Below are positions 1-13,655 of a stretch of DNA of 64,000 nucleotides, in pieces (the first letter of the stretch is position 1; the number at the start of each line of letters is the position of its first letter). The notes beneath the pieces were generated by a model. That model did no database searches. It saw only the letters and a list, made by a program, of their open reading frames with translations, and was not told the origin of the DNA. The DNA is from Dermacentor variabilis (lineage: Eukaryota; Arthropoda; Arachnida; Ixodida; Ixodidae): contig NC_134573.1 of the NCBI RefSeq assembly GCF_050947875.1, positions 66,624,315 through 66,688,314 on the forward strand, written 5' to 3'. Both the position numbers and the translations under genes were made by a program.

Positions 1-3000
1 AGTATGCTAGTCAAAGGGATCTGCGTAAGCGTAGTTCCGAAACAAATGTAGCAAACGCCGGTTGCTATATTTGTTGCTATTGTTGCAAACGCAGGTTGCT
101 ATTGATTTGTAGCGCCATGTTCTCTGTAATGATATCCAAGTGACTTAGGGGCATAAAGTCGTCGGCACCGGTATCATTTTTGCCGAGATATATCTTGACC
201 CTTGCAGAGAATGGTCTTCTCTCTATGTCTTCACGCCACATTTGCGAACGCGAAATTCCTTGCCTATCTGAGCTGCTCCGTAAGTGGTAATAGGATACGC
301 AGCATCTTTTCGTGGTATTTGTTTTCATGATTTTACACTATTGCGAGTCTTTAGTGAGCCACAGTTTCCTATATTAGTAGAAGGCGTGAAAGACCCTTAT
401 TCACGCTCATCTGCATAGACAATATGCTTAGCAAACTTATTCTCCCTCTGTTAAGTTGGCCCCTGTGTGGCTCAGTGAGCTGCATGTGTTACATTCCCTC
501 GAACCGCTCGACGTTTCTCTGTGATCGCGTCCTCTTTTAACTATGACACAACCCACATACGCCCACTTTTAATTGCAGTTCTTCACGTCATTTTGGCGCA
601 AGGACGTGGGCAGGCGACAATGTAACAGCGTCCGTCACCTCCCACAAGTTGCAAGTAAACGTTCCGTGCGTGATTTTGCTCTTGTTGTACTGATCACACC
701 TTAGAGGATGTGAATAGGGAATCGGCGCACTGTACAAACATGCGTTAGCGGTTTTCCTATTAGCACCAGCAAGACTAAATTAGTCTCACATCGATCCGGC
801 CGTAATCCTCACGACCCACTCCAGCACGTGCCAGGTGAATTTGGCCGCAGCGGCACGTATGGCATGCTAGCAGCAAGCTATTGGGCTTGTCGCTTGCGCA
901 TGATCTTCAGCTGCTTGTGCCAAAGCACCTTTACATTTTAAGGCAGCTTATGGTGCCTGCAAACTTGTACAACCTAACATTTCCAAGATTCGGGAGATCT
1001 ATTCTGGGAATACGATGGTACAGTGGTGTGAGCTTGTTTGCATTCTCCAAAGCCGCTCCTCAGCAAATATGCACAAAGAAAGCTTCTTTATACATTTTTC
1101 AAATAAAACTGAAGTGATATCTTCGAATACTATATTTCGTTGTTTAAATAGAGGTCCCGGGCTTTCAAATCATACAAAAAATACCGCCGAGCCTCAGATT
1201 GCACTAAATATTTGATATAATGCCTTTCTTAAAGCTAGTTTCGACTTCGTATGCCAGGAGGCTACTGTGTCATGATGTCATAGAGCAGAATGTGGTCATG
1301 TAAACATTACACGACGTAAGCATAAGCGGACTTGACGCTCGTTCCAACTCACTTGGTCATCGGCTCTCATAACTAGTAGCATCATAGGAGGCGGCCGAGT
1401 GTCAAAACGTCCCATTATCCTGCTCACATGTGAGTGCCTTCTGCTTCATGAAGTCATGACACAATAGAAACGAATCCGAACCTGACTTTAGTAAAGCTAC
1501 TATATTAAATTATTGAGGCCACACTGATGTGCTCTGATATGTTTTGGAATGGTTTGAGGTGGCCCGGACCTTCATTTAACACGAAAAATGAGGAGTCGAA
1601 AATATCATGGCAGTACTCAGAGAAATTTTTTCCTGCATGATTTCTGCCGCATCGGCCTTATTAATAAAACAAGGAAGGCACTCCACTTGAAAGTCTCCAG
1701 CGCACGTGATTCCAGTAACTAATACAGTCTTGGAGGCGCCATCTTGTTATCCACTTGCTTGGAATCCAACGCACTTTGCCATGCAAAACCAGCATGAAAT
1801 GCTCACTCGAAAAGGAGGGACTAAATTGTCTACGTTCCCGCGTTCCCAAAAAGCCGCGTGCCCTGAGTCGCCTACGGTGCACGGTTTGTCATGCCTCCTT
1901 GGGGCCTCTGCATTAACTTTTGTGGCAAGATTTGAATACGGTGCGAGGTCAGCATGTCCCGCTGCGATGCAGTCGCTATTCGAACTCTTGGGAATACTTT
2001 TCTGCAAGTAAGCATGCTGGTCAGACTGTGAAACAAAAAGCCCAGTAGAGTATGTCGGAATGAAAAAAAAAAAGAAACCAGTGTATCACCCATGCACCTC
2101 TCAATGATGGTGTAGCCTCTAACACTACGAAAGAAGAGATATTAAAGAAGTGCTTGCTTTCAACATACTCATTAGTAGAGCTTTACTTGCCCTAGTATAG
2201 CATGCTCTTTGAAAAATTATCTGCAGAGCCAAACTCTCGGAAACGAAAAAGTGAATGCGAACGAACCTGCCATTGATGGTCAGCTGCGGACACGTAATTT
2301 TTTTGACACGCACAGCTAAGTTGAAAAACACTCTGTCAATGAGCGTTCTTTTGGAAGTCTTGCTTAATGGACCTCTGTTGCGAGAGTATCGCAGTCACTC
2401 AGAGCAACTACCCTCGTTATCAGAACACTAATTAACAGAATTTATTGGATGTACAGGAACACAAATATTGAACTTACACTTCCAGCATGAAGTCTTTAAC
2501 TCATGCCAATGAAAATTTTGATAAAACAGTGCTTAAGGAGGATTCGCGTCATTGCGTCTTGGCCCCAAACAAAAACGAAAACAAACCACCAGGAGCTGTT
2601 TCGGCTGCCAACTGGAACAAGGAAAGGTAACAGGTTCCTTTCTTGAATATTCTTGTTGCAACAAGAGTTTCTGAAGAACATTTGTGATTATACAAATACG
2701 CAAGAAACTTAGATAAGGGAAAAGACTCAGCCAGATATGCAATTCAGAAGTAAATGAGTGGAACCTAATTGCTACCAATAAACTGAAGAAGGTGGTCATT
2801 ATATGAATGAGTAGCTATTCGTAAGAGTTTATTCTGGGTACGTGATGTTATCTAGAACTAGGACAGAACGATAAGAGGAGTTGCTCCTCTTGTCGAGAGA
2901 AAGGTGTGACAAAAGACAAGATAACATAAAAAGTATTCAAAATTAACAGCGGCTCCCAGAAGATGGTGTGCCTGGACAGCATTTTAAATAGGTTTTAATT

Positions 3001-4008
3001 CACTTTCATGCCAATGGCGAGTGACAAGAATCACAGTCTATATCCCATCGGCGTGCCAGACACTGTGCATGACGTTTTGCGAGCCATGAAAACAAGAAGT
3101 TATAAAGAGTGGTAAACACTCAGAACCCACGACAGATGAGATGGTTAGATGCAGACAGATATGCCAGTTTAGATAGAATTTTCTCCCAACGTCGAACGGC
3201 TGCTCTAGGTTAGCAAATTTCCCAAGTTTGTTCAATAGTGACTGCTTCGAAGAATTTTCGATAATTGAGTGTGTCACAGCCGGACACGGTTACCTGTCAC
3301 AAGTGGCGCATTGCCACTCAATAAGGCAAGACGCACCTTCCTCGTAGTTTTTCCGCAAAACAAGAATATCGGCATGTTGTGGCTGCACATCAAACCGGTG
3401 GATTCAACTACAGATCTCTAACACGGATGGTGCTGATAGAATGCAAAGTTGTATCGTAGCTAAGGAAGCACGAAACTCCTATCAGTGTTTGCAGTTTTGC
3501 CAAAGTGGACAAGATAAACATCTGCTTCATTTAATTCCTAGCAACTAGAATAGGGTAGATTTCCGAAAAGGATGGTTACGCCAACTTCATTGTGTTTTAA
3601 GCTTTAATCATCCTGGTTTTGTTAGTAATGCAAAACATGAAGAAAACGAAGCAGTGGGGTTGAGCATGGACTAGTTAAGAGAAGACCGGCCGTATCATTT
3701 GCAAAGCATTGACTTCAATGCCGTTCAACAAACAGTATTACTATATTAAAAGCTATAATGGGACGAAACTTAGCAAGCATAAAGCGTTGGCGGTTGTTGG
3801 TGTTTCACCTAGGTTTGAAGGTACGAGCAAATTCTATGGTTTTAAAATTTATAAGCTATGTCATTATACAGGATGTTTCACGCAACTTGAACTCCTTAGA
3901 GTATTCTCCTGTTTCACGCAACTCCTTAGAGTATTTTTGTATAGCGCCTAATTAGCTCATTAAATAAGGTGAATTTTGCAAAAAAATTTAATATTCTCTT
4001 TAATGCCA
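1..4008. other. No recognised gene
   Basis: AT-rich DNA with only short open frames on both strands and no splice-linked conserved coding sequence. A small direct repeat (tgtttcacgcaac, about 3873 and 3911) is the only structure noticed. Confidence 0.5.
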
Positions 4009-4516
4009 AGTGTGTTTCGTTGCGTTGGATAGGGAGTTCAGAAACGGCCGATCCAATTTTTTGTGGCAACGTACATGCTGCGTGGCGATTTTTTTTTTTT
4101 TTGGCGTTGAAAGAAAGCCCGCGAAATATGAAATAAAATCGCATGACTGCGGTCACTCACTATAGTACTGCAGCGCTCTCAACCGAGTTTCATGTGAAAG
4201 AACCATGCTTTCAGACCGTGGTGACGTAAGCGGCCGCGACTCAAGACAACGGCTTCACGGTGCGTCCGCATCCTTGGCGATGGCACACTGAAAGGAAGCG
4301 CTGTCATCCCTGATAAGCGATAGGCTCGACGCACGTTTGAGAGTGCTGCCATACCATAGCGCACAAGCTCAATCACGTGGTTTTATTTCGTATTTTGCGG
4401 GATTTCTTTAAATGCCAAAAAAAACCCCGCCACGCGGCATGTACGTTGCCACAAAAAATTGGATCGGGCGTTTCTGAACCGCCTCTACAACGCGATGAAG
4501 CGCACTTGGCTCTAAA
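4009..4516. mobile_element. Long terminal-inverted-repeat element (MITE or foldback)
   Basis: The left arm (4009-4140) and right arm (4380-4516) are reverse complements with scattered mismatches. They include an almost exact shared core around 'ccaattttttgtggcaacgt' (4050) and its mirror near 4440-4460. Weaker pairing extends outward to roughly 3945 and 4565. The centre (about 4141-4380) is unique and encodes no recognised transposase. This is a typical non-autonomous element. Confidence 0.75.
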
Positions 4517-5865
4517 GTGTATAATAATAACGTTACCTAATTCATCTTAGTTGATTAAACAATAAACGGAATATTAAAAAAATATGTTAAAGAGCGCCAG
4601 ATTACGGCAAACAATATGTCGTTGATTTCATTCAGCTGCGGTTAACCGCTTGTTTAAAATGCTTGCTTAAAGTTGCAGGAAACATTCCGTACAGATTAGG
4701 AGTAATACAAGGGCCAACGAACATTTAAAGTTTTGAGGTTGGTGATTAGGATTAGTGTGAACTTCTCAGCAGCTGTGTTTAAAGATGCGCGCTTGAACAG
4801 TTTCGTTTGGGGAGCCACCCGTGTAAAAACTCTTGCAACGTACTCTCCTGAAATATTTTGCCTTTTTCTCCGAGAACAGGGTCTCATCGCTCCACTACAC
4901 TTTGCGGAGGCTTTTTTCATAGGCTCGGGAAGCAAGGGATGTTTATTGGTAAGCTAAGATGACATACACATCTGCTTCTATCCTCCTCGATAAAGCTCTT
5001 GGGTTTGAGATTATGGAAACTGGAACAGGGCCGGATGGCCACAAGACAATTGGCTCCATAGATTGGAAACGGCAAATTAAGGCATCTGAACCTCAGGATA
5101 ATCACATGTATGTTGCCTCAGATACTAGCAGCGTCCATCTATATTTCTAAATATTTTAATATCTTTTCAAATATCGTACCCTCAGTGATAACGGATCTGT
5201 TCGTTGGTTAAGTAGCATGAAACATTGAAGAAAATTGAGTTTAAGCTACGGTTTGAGCATGAGGTCACTGATGAGGTTCATACGGTTAATGTGCGGAAAA
5301 ACTGACGGGCTATGGGCTGTTTCTCAGGAAGTGTTAGAGCGGAAATGCGAATGCCGCACGCGAGAACGCCAATTTCTTGCTGGGTTTGCAGTCAGCTTTA
5401 AAACGCGCACTCGCACCCGTTCACAGCTGCACAGCTTGGTTTTTCTGCTTTATCTCGTACCTTCCTTGCATCACCACGGCGATAGTTGTTTCGCACGCAT
5501 GATTATTTTCTCTCCCAAATGCACAACCGGAGAAAGCTTTGCCCTTATTCACGCACAGTCTTAAAGCCATGCACCGACCATCGCCGCAAACTATGTGCGG
5601 CGGCCCGCATTGCTCGACCCTCGCGTGCGAGTGCTTCTGCATTAGAATCGCAGAATAGGCAGCCAGCCTAATTATTAGGCTTCCGCAAGCTGGACGTCAT
5701 GCTTCGTGGCTTTCTTGGTCGATGTAATGTTTTTTTCCGGAATTCATCGTTCTTAAACAATTTTCATGAGGTACTATTAGCGGCCCCTTCGAATAGTGGA
5801 ACTTCCTACCCGAAGATGAATGTGCGCGGAAAACTACACTCGCAGATTTGAACCAAATACGAGGT

Positions 5866-5944
<79 letters not shown>

Positions 5945-7399
5945 GTTCAGATCAAGTGCAATAGGTAGTCTTTCCTGAGGCTATATTCCAAATAAAGCGT
6001 ATTTGCATTATTCTGTGCATGCAATGCCATTCACAACAGACCCTCTCTTGAACTTTGCAGATTGAAATTGAGAAACTTGTGCAAGGGTTTATTACCGTCT
6101 GTGCCATGGGAACGGCAGTAAATAAAGGAACACGTGGCGCGCCATTTTACTGATATTCAATGTCGCAGCCGTAGTACTAAGACAATATAAATCTAGAAAT
6201 CACTGTGCTGATTATTCACAGGAGGACCTTGGTGCGGCACTAACGCACGCATCACCTTGAAACGATGCAATAATGGTAAAAATTGCCCAACCGCAATATC
6301 TTGTTTTCATTAACCGATACTGGGAAAAATTCAAAGTAGCTTAACGAAGGTCAGGCATCCAAAATAGGTTAGTGAGAACTAGCGTGCATGAGTCATGTTG
6401 TAAATGCGCTTGCTCCAGAACCCCAGAACCCATGGGTGTGGAAAACGAGGAGCTCCAGTGCTGCAGAATACGAAAAGGGACTTGTTGACGGGAGCATTTG
6501 TCTTCCTCGTGGAGTCTGCGAAACAGCCAACAATTTATTATCATTATATTTATTGACCCGCACCGAACTGCAGCTGTCGCGATCATGCAGATGCAGTATA
6601 CAAGTTTTGGTGTATAGTGTACAGCTATAGCCTAGAGTTTTTGCAGTACAGTATAGCGACCCCTATGACAGATTTGATTACTGCGTAATTCCGTGCTTGC
6701 TAGGTGTCCTTAAAGCGGAAGGACATTAAAGCGAAGGGATGGCGTTTTGAATTCGCCACGAGCTCTTACTGCGACAGAATAACTCTAAATTGAGTTTGCT
6801 GTGTCTGTACGTGCATGCCTCGTCTTTGTTGGGCCGACTGTCCTACTCGTCGTGTTGTCGATATATGGGCTTGGTTTTCGCCATAAGGCGAAAGATAATG
6901 AAACTTGACCCACAACGACCGCCGTGCCACAGCTTTAACGTTATGCCTGGCGTAGTAGAAAAAATCGCGCAAGACACACACAGCAGAGCGCGCTACGAAT
7001 GTCTCCGCTTGTATTTCAAACCTGTCACTCTGCAGCAGTATGAAGTCTGGTGCTGCACTAACTAAACGCTGCACTATCGCGCAGTGTTTGTCTCTCGTTA
7101 ATCTGTGTTTTGCTCCCGACAGTCTATGAGAGTGCCGGCGTCTCAGCATGCACTCCGGAGGCCCCAAAATGGACTAGCGTAGTGGGCGATGACTACATTG
7201 TGTGCATCGTAAAAGATGAAGTTGTGCTAGAGAAGATGCAGGTTTCCGCTAGGAAATCCTGCCGCGGTAACAGTAAATCAATTCAAAAGCAGGCGCATGC
7301 TTTTGCTTTTTATGTCGGTGACTTGACCAGGTGAAAGTTTCATTCATTAGGCTACACTAGTTGGCTGCATTGTAAACATTTAGAACCGCGTGGCTGCAG
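4517..7399. other. No recognised gene
   Basis: Contains the TA microsatellite and scattered short frames. The stretch 6850-7170 has GC-richer, repeat-like sequence that I cannot name. No conserved protein is seen. Confidence 0.45.
5869..5942. repeat. (TA)n microsatellite
   Basis: About 70 bases of uninterrupted TA. Confidence 0.98.
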
Positions 7400-8042
7400 A
7401 GGACTGAGCTGATGTTCAACAGCATAGCAAGAGAACATGACTTCGTCATTGGCACTCAGCTTCGAGAATCTGTGCAAGAGCACGTTTATCTAGGCCAATT
7501 ACTCGCAAAGAATAACAATGGATTGGAGTACACAGGGAAGGCATTAATGAATCTTGACCGGCTGCTCACCGCTGTCCGTGAAATAATAACGGGCTTTAAT
7601 TGCGTTGTATCGGTAGTAACAAAAGAGGGAAAGACGCTTGAAAACTTAAAGGTTAAGCAAGGAACGATGGGACGGTAAGAGACAGGCCCTGCTCTAATAG
7701 ACAGGAAGACATTTGTGTGGTTTAGAGAGCGAACAGGGGTGTTCCTATGTTACAGTTCTTGAACGAATACTTTAGATGAGATTACTAAGTACAAATAGGG
7801 TCGGGCAGGCCCTGCATGTTTTTGTATATAGGGTAGATGACCGTTGTTCTGTGAATGTTATAAAATATGTACAAACGGCAGGTAAACGCAGTCGAGCGCA
7901 GACAGAAAACTGGGTGGCGGGAGAAATTTTTCATATTTGTAAGCATAGCATGGCACCAGCTCATGCAAAATAGGGGTCTTGTGAGATCGAACCGGATGGC
8001 CTTCGTCCTGCAGCGGACATAAAATAGATTGATGATGACTGC
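7400..8042 (+). pseudogene. RTE-type LINE fossil, RT C-terminal region and 3' end
   Basis: The + strand encodes FNSIAREHDFVIGTQLRESVQEHVYLGQLL in consecutive codons from 7415. Past frame breaks come the equivalent of the 'vl.yg.etw.l' region (7600-7678) and DDRCSVNVIKYV with GKRSRAQTENWV (7830-7920). These are recognisable late RT and C-terminal blocks of RTE-clade LINEs. The end, with 'atggccttcgtcctgcagcgg' and a short tga repeat (8030-8040), matches the simple 3' tails of that group. Several stops and shifts make it non-functional. Confidence 0.75.
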
Positions 8043-9374
8043 CGGCAGACGCCTGTATTTTAATCCAAACTTCTCAACACGTACTTTTAAGGAGTAAAAT
8101 TCACCGCCGCAGAAACGATGTAGAAAGTTAGCCAGGCCATGTTCTGATGTTTCGCCAATTCTTCATCTGATGTAAACTAAAGGTGCACGATGTTTGGCAC
8201 GTGATCGATCAACTCGTGAATGAACAAAATTCGGATGGAGGTAGGTTAATACACAAGTGCAGAAATTATGCACTTATTTGTCTAAACGTACAATTTGTGC
8301 ATTGCGGAAACAAAACTTAAGGGAATGGAGCGTACTGTACCCTGCCATCTTTTGTTTGTGTGGATTTGACGTATTGCACTGCAAAGAAAATGTAGTGTGT
8401 CTACAGCAACTGTTCCTGCGTTGCATGTGTCAAATATTTAATTAGCTTATTAGGGAAAACATAAGGAGTTACATGTGAATGACCTGCTGCAGGAGAATTC
8501 AGTTTGCTATGCATGGATTATAATATCCTTATGCTAGCGTGTATCCTTTCTAAATTTGAATAATTCATTTCTTCCATCTGGAAAACGGGGAATTTCAACT
8601 CACAGCCAACTAAAGTTGACCATGTACTCGACGGCACCAAAGGAATATGTGTTATCACAGAAAAAGTCATCTGCTGCCTATATTTTACACAAAATTATTT
8701 GCCGTAATGTACTGTCTACATCAAGCTATTCTAACGGTTGATGAAATGTACGTCTTTGCAATGGATAGCAATGACAGAGTGAGACGCCTTTAGAATATAC
8801 ATTTTTCGTAATGCACTCCATGAATGCTGAGATGAACTTAAATGGCAGAGTAGCGTATTTACACGCTCCCAGAAACATTCAACTGAGTGCACGTTGGTGA
8901 GTCAATCTACTAAACCATCACAGACTGAAACATACTTGTGAGCTGAAAACATTTTAAACAAAGACCAAATTTGCAAATTGACAGCTTTTCGTTGATCTGT
9001 TGGTAATGTGTTAGCATGTGATAAGCTGCAAGTTTAATTAGGAAGGACAAAGATTAGGACAAAGAAAATTTTTCTTCTCTGGACGCATTCGGTAGAATGC
9101 ATTCAGAATGACCTCTCTACCCGAGACTGCGTGCCCGCTATCACATATTGCTGGTGTTGCTGTAATTGAACAGAAATGTTTATTTTTCGTAACCAAAAAG
9201 AAATATTCGCACTTCTGTCTGACATGCTACGCGCTTTAGCGGTACCGCTGCGACGTCCTGTCGTGACGTATATCTGAATATGTATTCGGACAAAGATGTC
9301 TCAATACAAATGAGGCCGGTTTGCTTCCACAGAGCACCGCAAAAAGTTTAGAGTTCCTGTTTTGCGATTGAAAG
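8043..9374. other. No recognised gene
   Basis: AT-rich and non-coding in all frames by inspection; no repeat structure was noticed. Confidence 0.45.
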
Positions 9375-9530
9375 CTAGCACATACTCAGTGACACAAGTT
9401 GGGGTCATATTCATAGAAGAGCGGCACATATCCAGAGACCCGAGTTGGTCCGATGGCTGGTTTTGAACCCGGTCCCCTCAGCTACAATGTACCACAAGGG
9501 GACAATGGGCTTACTCGCCGGCGGAGGTTA
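9375..9530 (-). mobile_element. Possible tRNA-related SINE
   Basis: On the - strand a B-box-like 'accgggttcaaaacc' is followed by 'gggtctctggatatgtgccg' and 'tatgaatatgacccc', phrases I associate with a dispersed tick repeat. There is no second copy in the window to compare with and no clear tail. The call rests on pattern recognition. Confidence 0.4.
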
Positions 9531-9610
9531 TACGGTGAGGCGCCTCCACGAACGTCGACAATGTGTGCTTCTCCGATAGCCCGAGCGCCAGCTCTGGCGC
9601 AGTTTTAATT

Positions 9611-9924
9611 AAAACCCCTTAAACTTCGTAAAGTAGTGCCACGCTTTGAAGAATGCCGCCTCCTCCTCGCGCACTCTCGCAGAGGCCGACGGCGCGTCGG
9701 TATTGGCATAATTGCATCACGTGGGCACTCGCGCCGTGCCTCGGCGCCATTTTTGCTCGAGAAGCGTCTACGGAGTGGCGAGGAGCGCATGTTGGCGCCG
9801 TCGCTACGCTCGAGCAGTATAGGCGACGCCACGTTCGAGGAGGGAGCGTGAAAGAGAGGAGAAACGAGGAGGAGTGAAGGCGGAGGAGGAGAGTGTGACT
9901 ACTTTACGAAGTTTAAGGGGTTTT
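9611..9924. mobile_element. MITE with perfect 27-bp terminal inverted repeats
   Basis: Bases 9611-9637 and 9898-9924 are exact reverse complements (core 'ccccttaaacttcgtaaag'). The 260-base interior is GC-rich and purine-biased toward the right (gaggaggag), with no transposase. The surrounding AT-rich DNA contrasts with it. No clear target duplication was found. Confidence 0.85.
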
Positions 9925-10334
9925 ATGCTTTAATGCAACGTGGGAGCCGCGGCGCGGCGGCCCGCGCTATACTGGAGCATATTAGCGCAAGTTTCTGAGC
10001 GGCATTGGTTTGCTGCGGATGTTATCGCGTGGGATTTGAGTGCGTAAGCATTGCTATCCCTTCCCAACGAGGAACTTATGCGCCACGTAAAACAATTATA
10101 GGTTCATACTCCTTTAATCAGTGGCTCATGCCCACGTAAGGCAGAGGCTACAAACCCCCAGCAAAGTGAAGCTAACAGTACATACACTCATTTAAGTTAC
10201 CCGTACTACACGCAGAACAGCGCACGTTTGAACAAAGAACAAGCTCAAAATACGCATCCGAACCGTCAACAAACCATTGCATACACCCTCAGCAAATGTT
10301 GTGGCCGTTTTGCAAAGGCTTCGCTTGATTAACC

Positions 10335-10480
10335 GTAATTTTCCTTAATTAACACCAACGGTCGTGGGCTCGACTCACACCAAAGATGGAGGGTTAGAGT
10401 GCCTTAATTAAATATATCTTAATTAATTGTAGGTAATTCATCCTAATTAACATCAACGTCGAGGGTTATAGTGCCGTAAT
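10335..10480. repeat. AT-rich repeated motif with tRNA T-arm-like core
   Basis: Two related stretches start 'ttaattaacaccaacggtcg' (about 10346) and 'ctaattaacatcaacgtcga' (about 10443). The first contains gtgggctcgactcacacc, which looks like a T-stem/B box. Both lead into 'gggttagagtgcc' or 'gggttatagtgcc'. No full tRNA can be folded by eye. Confidence 0.4.
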
Positions 10481-12680
10481 GATTTCTACCTTAAATGAAC
10501 CTGCCTTATGATGTTCACGCGCCTGGGTGCCAAACAGGCTACGTTTACGTGAAGGATTGGCCAAGTTCTCTTTTTTTTTTGGCGTCCAGAAGGATGAAAG
10601 TAGGCTGGAAGAGCTAGCAGTACAGCCACAGAGGTCACACAAAACGTGGTACTCCAACATGGCACGGGCCTGAAGGTTTCAAACGACCACAACCAGCAAG
10701 TACCTGCATTCTTTTAGTTCGGCTAGGAAGTATGCGCACACTGTTTCCTGACTAATTGGCTGGTAGACTACCGGACATAATCTTGATACAAAATCATGTT
10801 AAGGTATGTCGACACGGCATGAAACCGTATATTTGGTCACAGACTCTCTAAATACAACAAAATTGTTTTCGTAATTAATTCTTTACGACTGCCTGTTAAT
10901 TATGAAAACTTGAAGTTCCTTTCCGCACAAGCAAAATCCGTAGGCGACGACGTATTTGCATAAAGAGTCTAGCGGTTAGGAAATGCAGAAAATCGCCGAA
11001 GAATTGGTGCCGTCCTTTTCCACAAGGTACTATTACGGCAAATATCATGTGGCCTAAGCACTATAGTGCTTGCCAAAGATATGTAATGAATCTCAAGTTT
11101 GTCGAAATTAACAGCAAGTAAGAGTGTGCATGAACTGCTTCGAACTGAAATAAACAGCCGCGCAAGGAAAATGAGAGCTTCTGCTAGGGGCACTCTACTT
11201 CTGCAAGCAAAGCTTCGATTGAAGTTGCCTGTGGTGCCACCTCCTCGATGGGATGCTAACTGCGTCAGACGAGCGGCTGGCTGTGTAAGCCCAGTGCCCC
11301 TTTCTAGTACAATGTACCTCAGCACAGCACCCAGTACCTAAAGACCGCCCACTAACCGAAGCTGGCGTGTAAGAAGTTAGATGCGGACAGACAAACCGAC
11401 AAAGAAAGAGCAAAATGGGTTAAGTGCTCAAAGAATTCTAATTGCATCAATATGCACAATACATCAGAATTGTACAGTCGGGACCCGAAAACTCAAATTA
11501 AGTTGTGGAAGTGGTCCCTATATCAAATAGTGTGGCGTAAAATCTCCGTTTACCGAAATCACATAAATGCATGCATACACAGTAACGGTCATGAATTATA
11601 CAATAGCTAGGCAAAATAGCCTTTCGCAGAATCACAAGATATCGCATTAGATAATCTCAGAAAATAGAATTAACAGAACATGAGTTGTATATGATGAGTT
11701 AACACGAAGTGCTGAGCCGTGCTGCGAGTTTCATTATTTAAAGCGACAGTTTTGTTTGCCTCTTCAGCCCACTTTGTGGTTTGTGTGTTACTGGTCGTTT
11801 ATGGGGGGAGTTAACTTGGGCCACAAAGTACGTGATGACTGCTGTCTTGCTAAGCAGACAACATGGGCCACCCTGCAAGCACCCCTATAGACAGCTTACT
11901 GTTGGCTGGCCTAGTATACGGTTTGGGTCACTGGGTAAGTCCCTAAACGGACAACTTCGGCACTGCGTATGTGGTATTGATACGTGCCCATTCTTGGCCA
12001 AGCCTTCAGAATGGATGTGTCAAGTTTACTAAAGGGGCAAGTGGCATTAAATTTTATAAATGGATAGCTCCTCATACTCAACAGGCACCTTCGCGTCGAG
12101 TGCGACCGCTTGATAGCCGTTATAACGAAGTTGCTGCCAGGATACTAGGATTACTGGTGGTTGCTACGGAGTATCAAGTGCGGTGCTGTGGTCACAAGAT
12201 ATACTACATCGTGGTATTAGTTAGGACTGTGGGTAGCAATGAGATTTTCAATTGGCGTGTCTGGTGATGTGCCCATAAGGCTTTGTGATTCACGGATGCC
12301 ATGGGGATAATCAACATGTCACTCAAGAAACCCATCGCTCAGATTGCAGTCAGATTCGAAGATGCGTGCCTCACTTTCTTTTCGGCGGACCGTCTTGCGT
12401 TGATCCGAGTCCGTCATTAGTACTGCGCCGAGACATTATCTGTGACTGCCTTCAAGAGGCATACTTCCAATAGTACGAACTTCATCTTCTGCTATGCTTA
12501 GGGGCATAAGCGCTCTCTGAATTGATCTTTGAAAAAACCGTCACAATTTGTCGGTTCAGCTACTCAGTATTTTAGGCCACCTCCGCTGTTACTCAACATT
12601 GCATTAGCTTCAATCTGCAGGTTGCTGAGGCATTCACGGTCGTTCATCCGTCTGTTATTTCGTGCCGAAACAAGTCTCAC

Positions 12681-12755
12681 AAGGAGGAGGAGGAAAAAAA
12701 GAGAGGGGACAGGGATGTCAACGAGAAATGCGTCTGGCAGACGGCGATGGGGTTG
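12681..12755 (-). repeat. LINE 3' end fragment
   Basis: The + strand reads aaggaggaggagg then a purine run and 'gacagggatgtcaacgagaa...tgcgtctgg'. This resembles the 3' UTR end of the LINE at 61689-61770 (ggaggaggag...gacagggaggttagccag) and its tick relatives. Only the 3' tip is present, as expected of a heavily 5'-truncated insertion. The similarity is modest. Confidence 0.4.
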
Positions 12756-13208
12756 ACACAGAAAGAGTTGCTCCGGCCAATGACACTGCCTTCTCCGCGT
12801 CAGAATTTCCTCATTCGCCACCACAAATCATCACCACTTCTCGCTTACAATTATTACAGCATGTTGTATAGCTTGCAACTGCGCACCGAATACTAATGAA
12901 AAGATAGTGATTGACACCGCATACATCTTAACTGGAATTTTTCTCGTTTCACTACATCAGATCCAGCGTTCGGCGCTCTTGGTGCACTCTCGGGAGCACT
13001 TGCATAATCAGTGTATTAAAAAGGCTGTTAATAACTGGCATACATTGATATTCGCCTGGACATAACGTTGCAATTTATTTCTAGAAGCTATGAACAACGG
13101 TTCAACTTTCGTTCACCGATGCCACTACAGAAACGTACTAGAAGGCTAGTATAACGCATGATGAGAATATCAAAGCATGGATTAAATAATTATTTTTAAA
13201 GCTCATAT

Positions 13209-13655
13209 TTAGGCCAGAAACGTGAACATCTCACAACGCAGCACACTTGGCATGCCCCGATTTTTCACTAATTCTTTTGAGACACTGCGAAATATAGCAG
13301 ATAGCAGCTGTAAAACGTATTCGAGTCCTCGTTTGAGCAATTCCTCGCTAAGACCGTGATTTATCCACATACATTGGACTTCGCATGCACATGAAACATA
13401 ACATTCGCCCGTCTTCTCAGTAACAATGATTTCAACGGCTTTTATGTAGTTTCTCCAAGACAGGTAGGCTGAATCATACGCTGTTGGTAATGCTCCACAG
13501 TGCTTGCATACACAACACACTGTCAAGACCACTAGAAGTTTGCCTATGCACCATTCATGAACAGGATCCGCATGTTTACGAAATATAATCAATGGTCCTC
13601 GTTTAGTTAACCGGCAACACCAGGTAACCCTACACGCAGCTTGTGGAATGCGCAA
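13209..13655 (-). other. 148-codon open frame, unrecognised
   Basis: This is one of the longest frames outside repeats, on the - strand, with nine Cys in its first half (e.g. CCVCKHCG, CYVSCACEVQC). It has no signal peptide and no motif I can name. A second open frame (13954-13607, 115 codons) abuts it in another phase. Without a homologue this may be chance; it is recorded as a candidate only. Confidence 0.15.

Noticed and set aside
9455..9490. A true tRNA gene, suggested by the B-box-like sequence
   Set aside because: No acceptor stem or anticodon arm can be paired around it; it is more likely SINE-derived.
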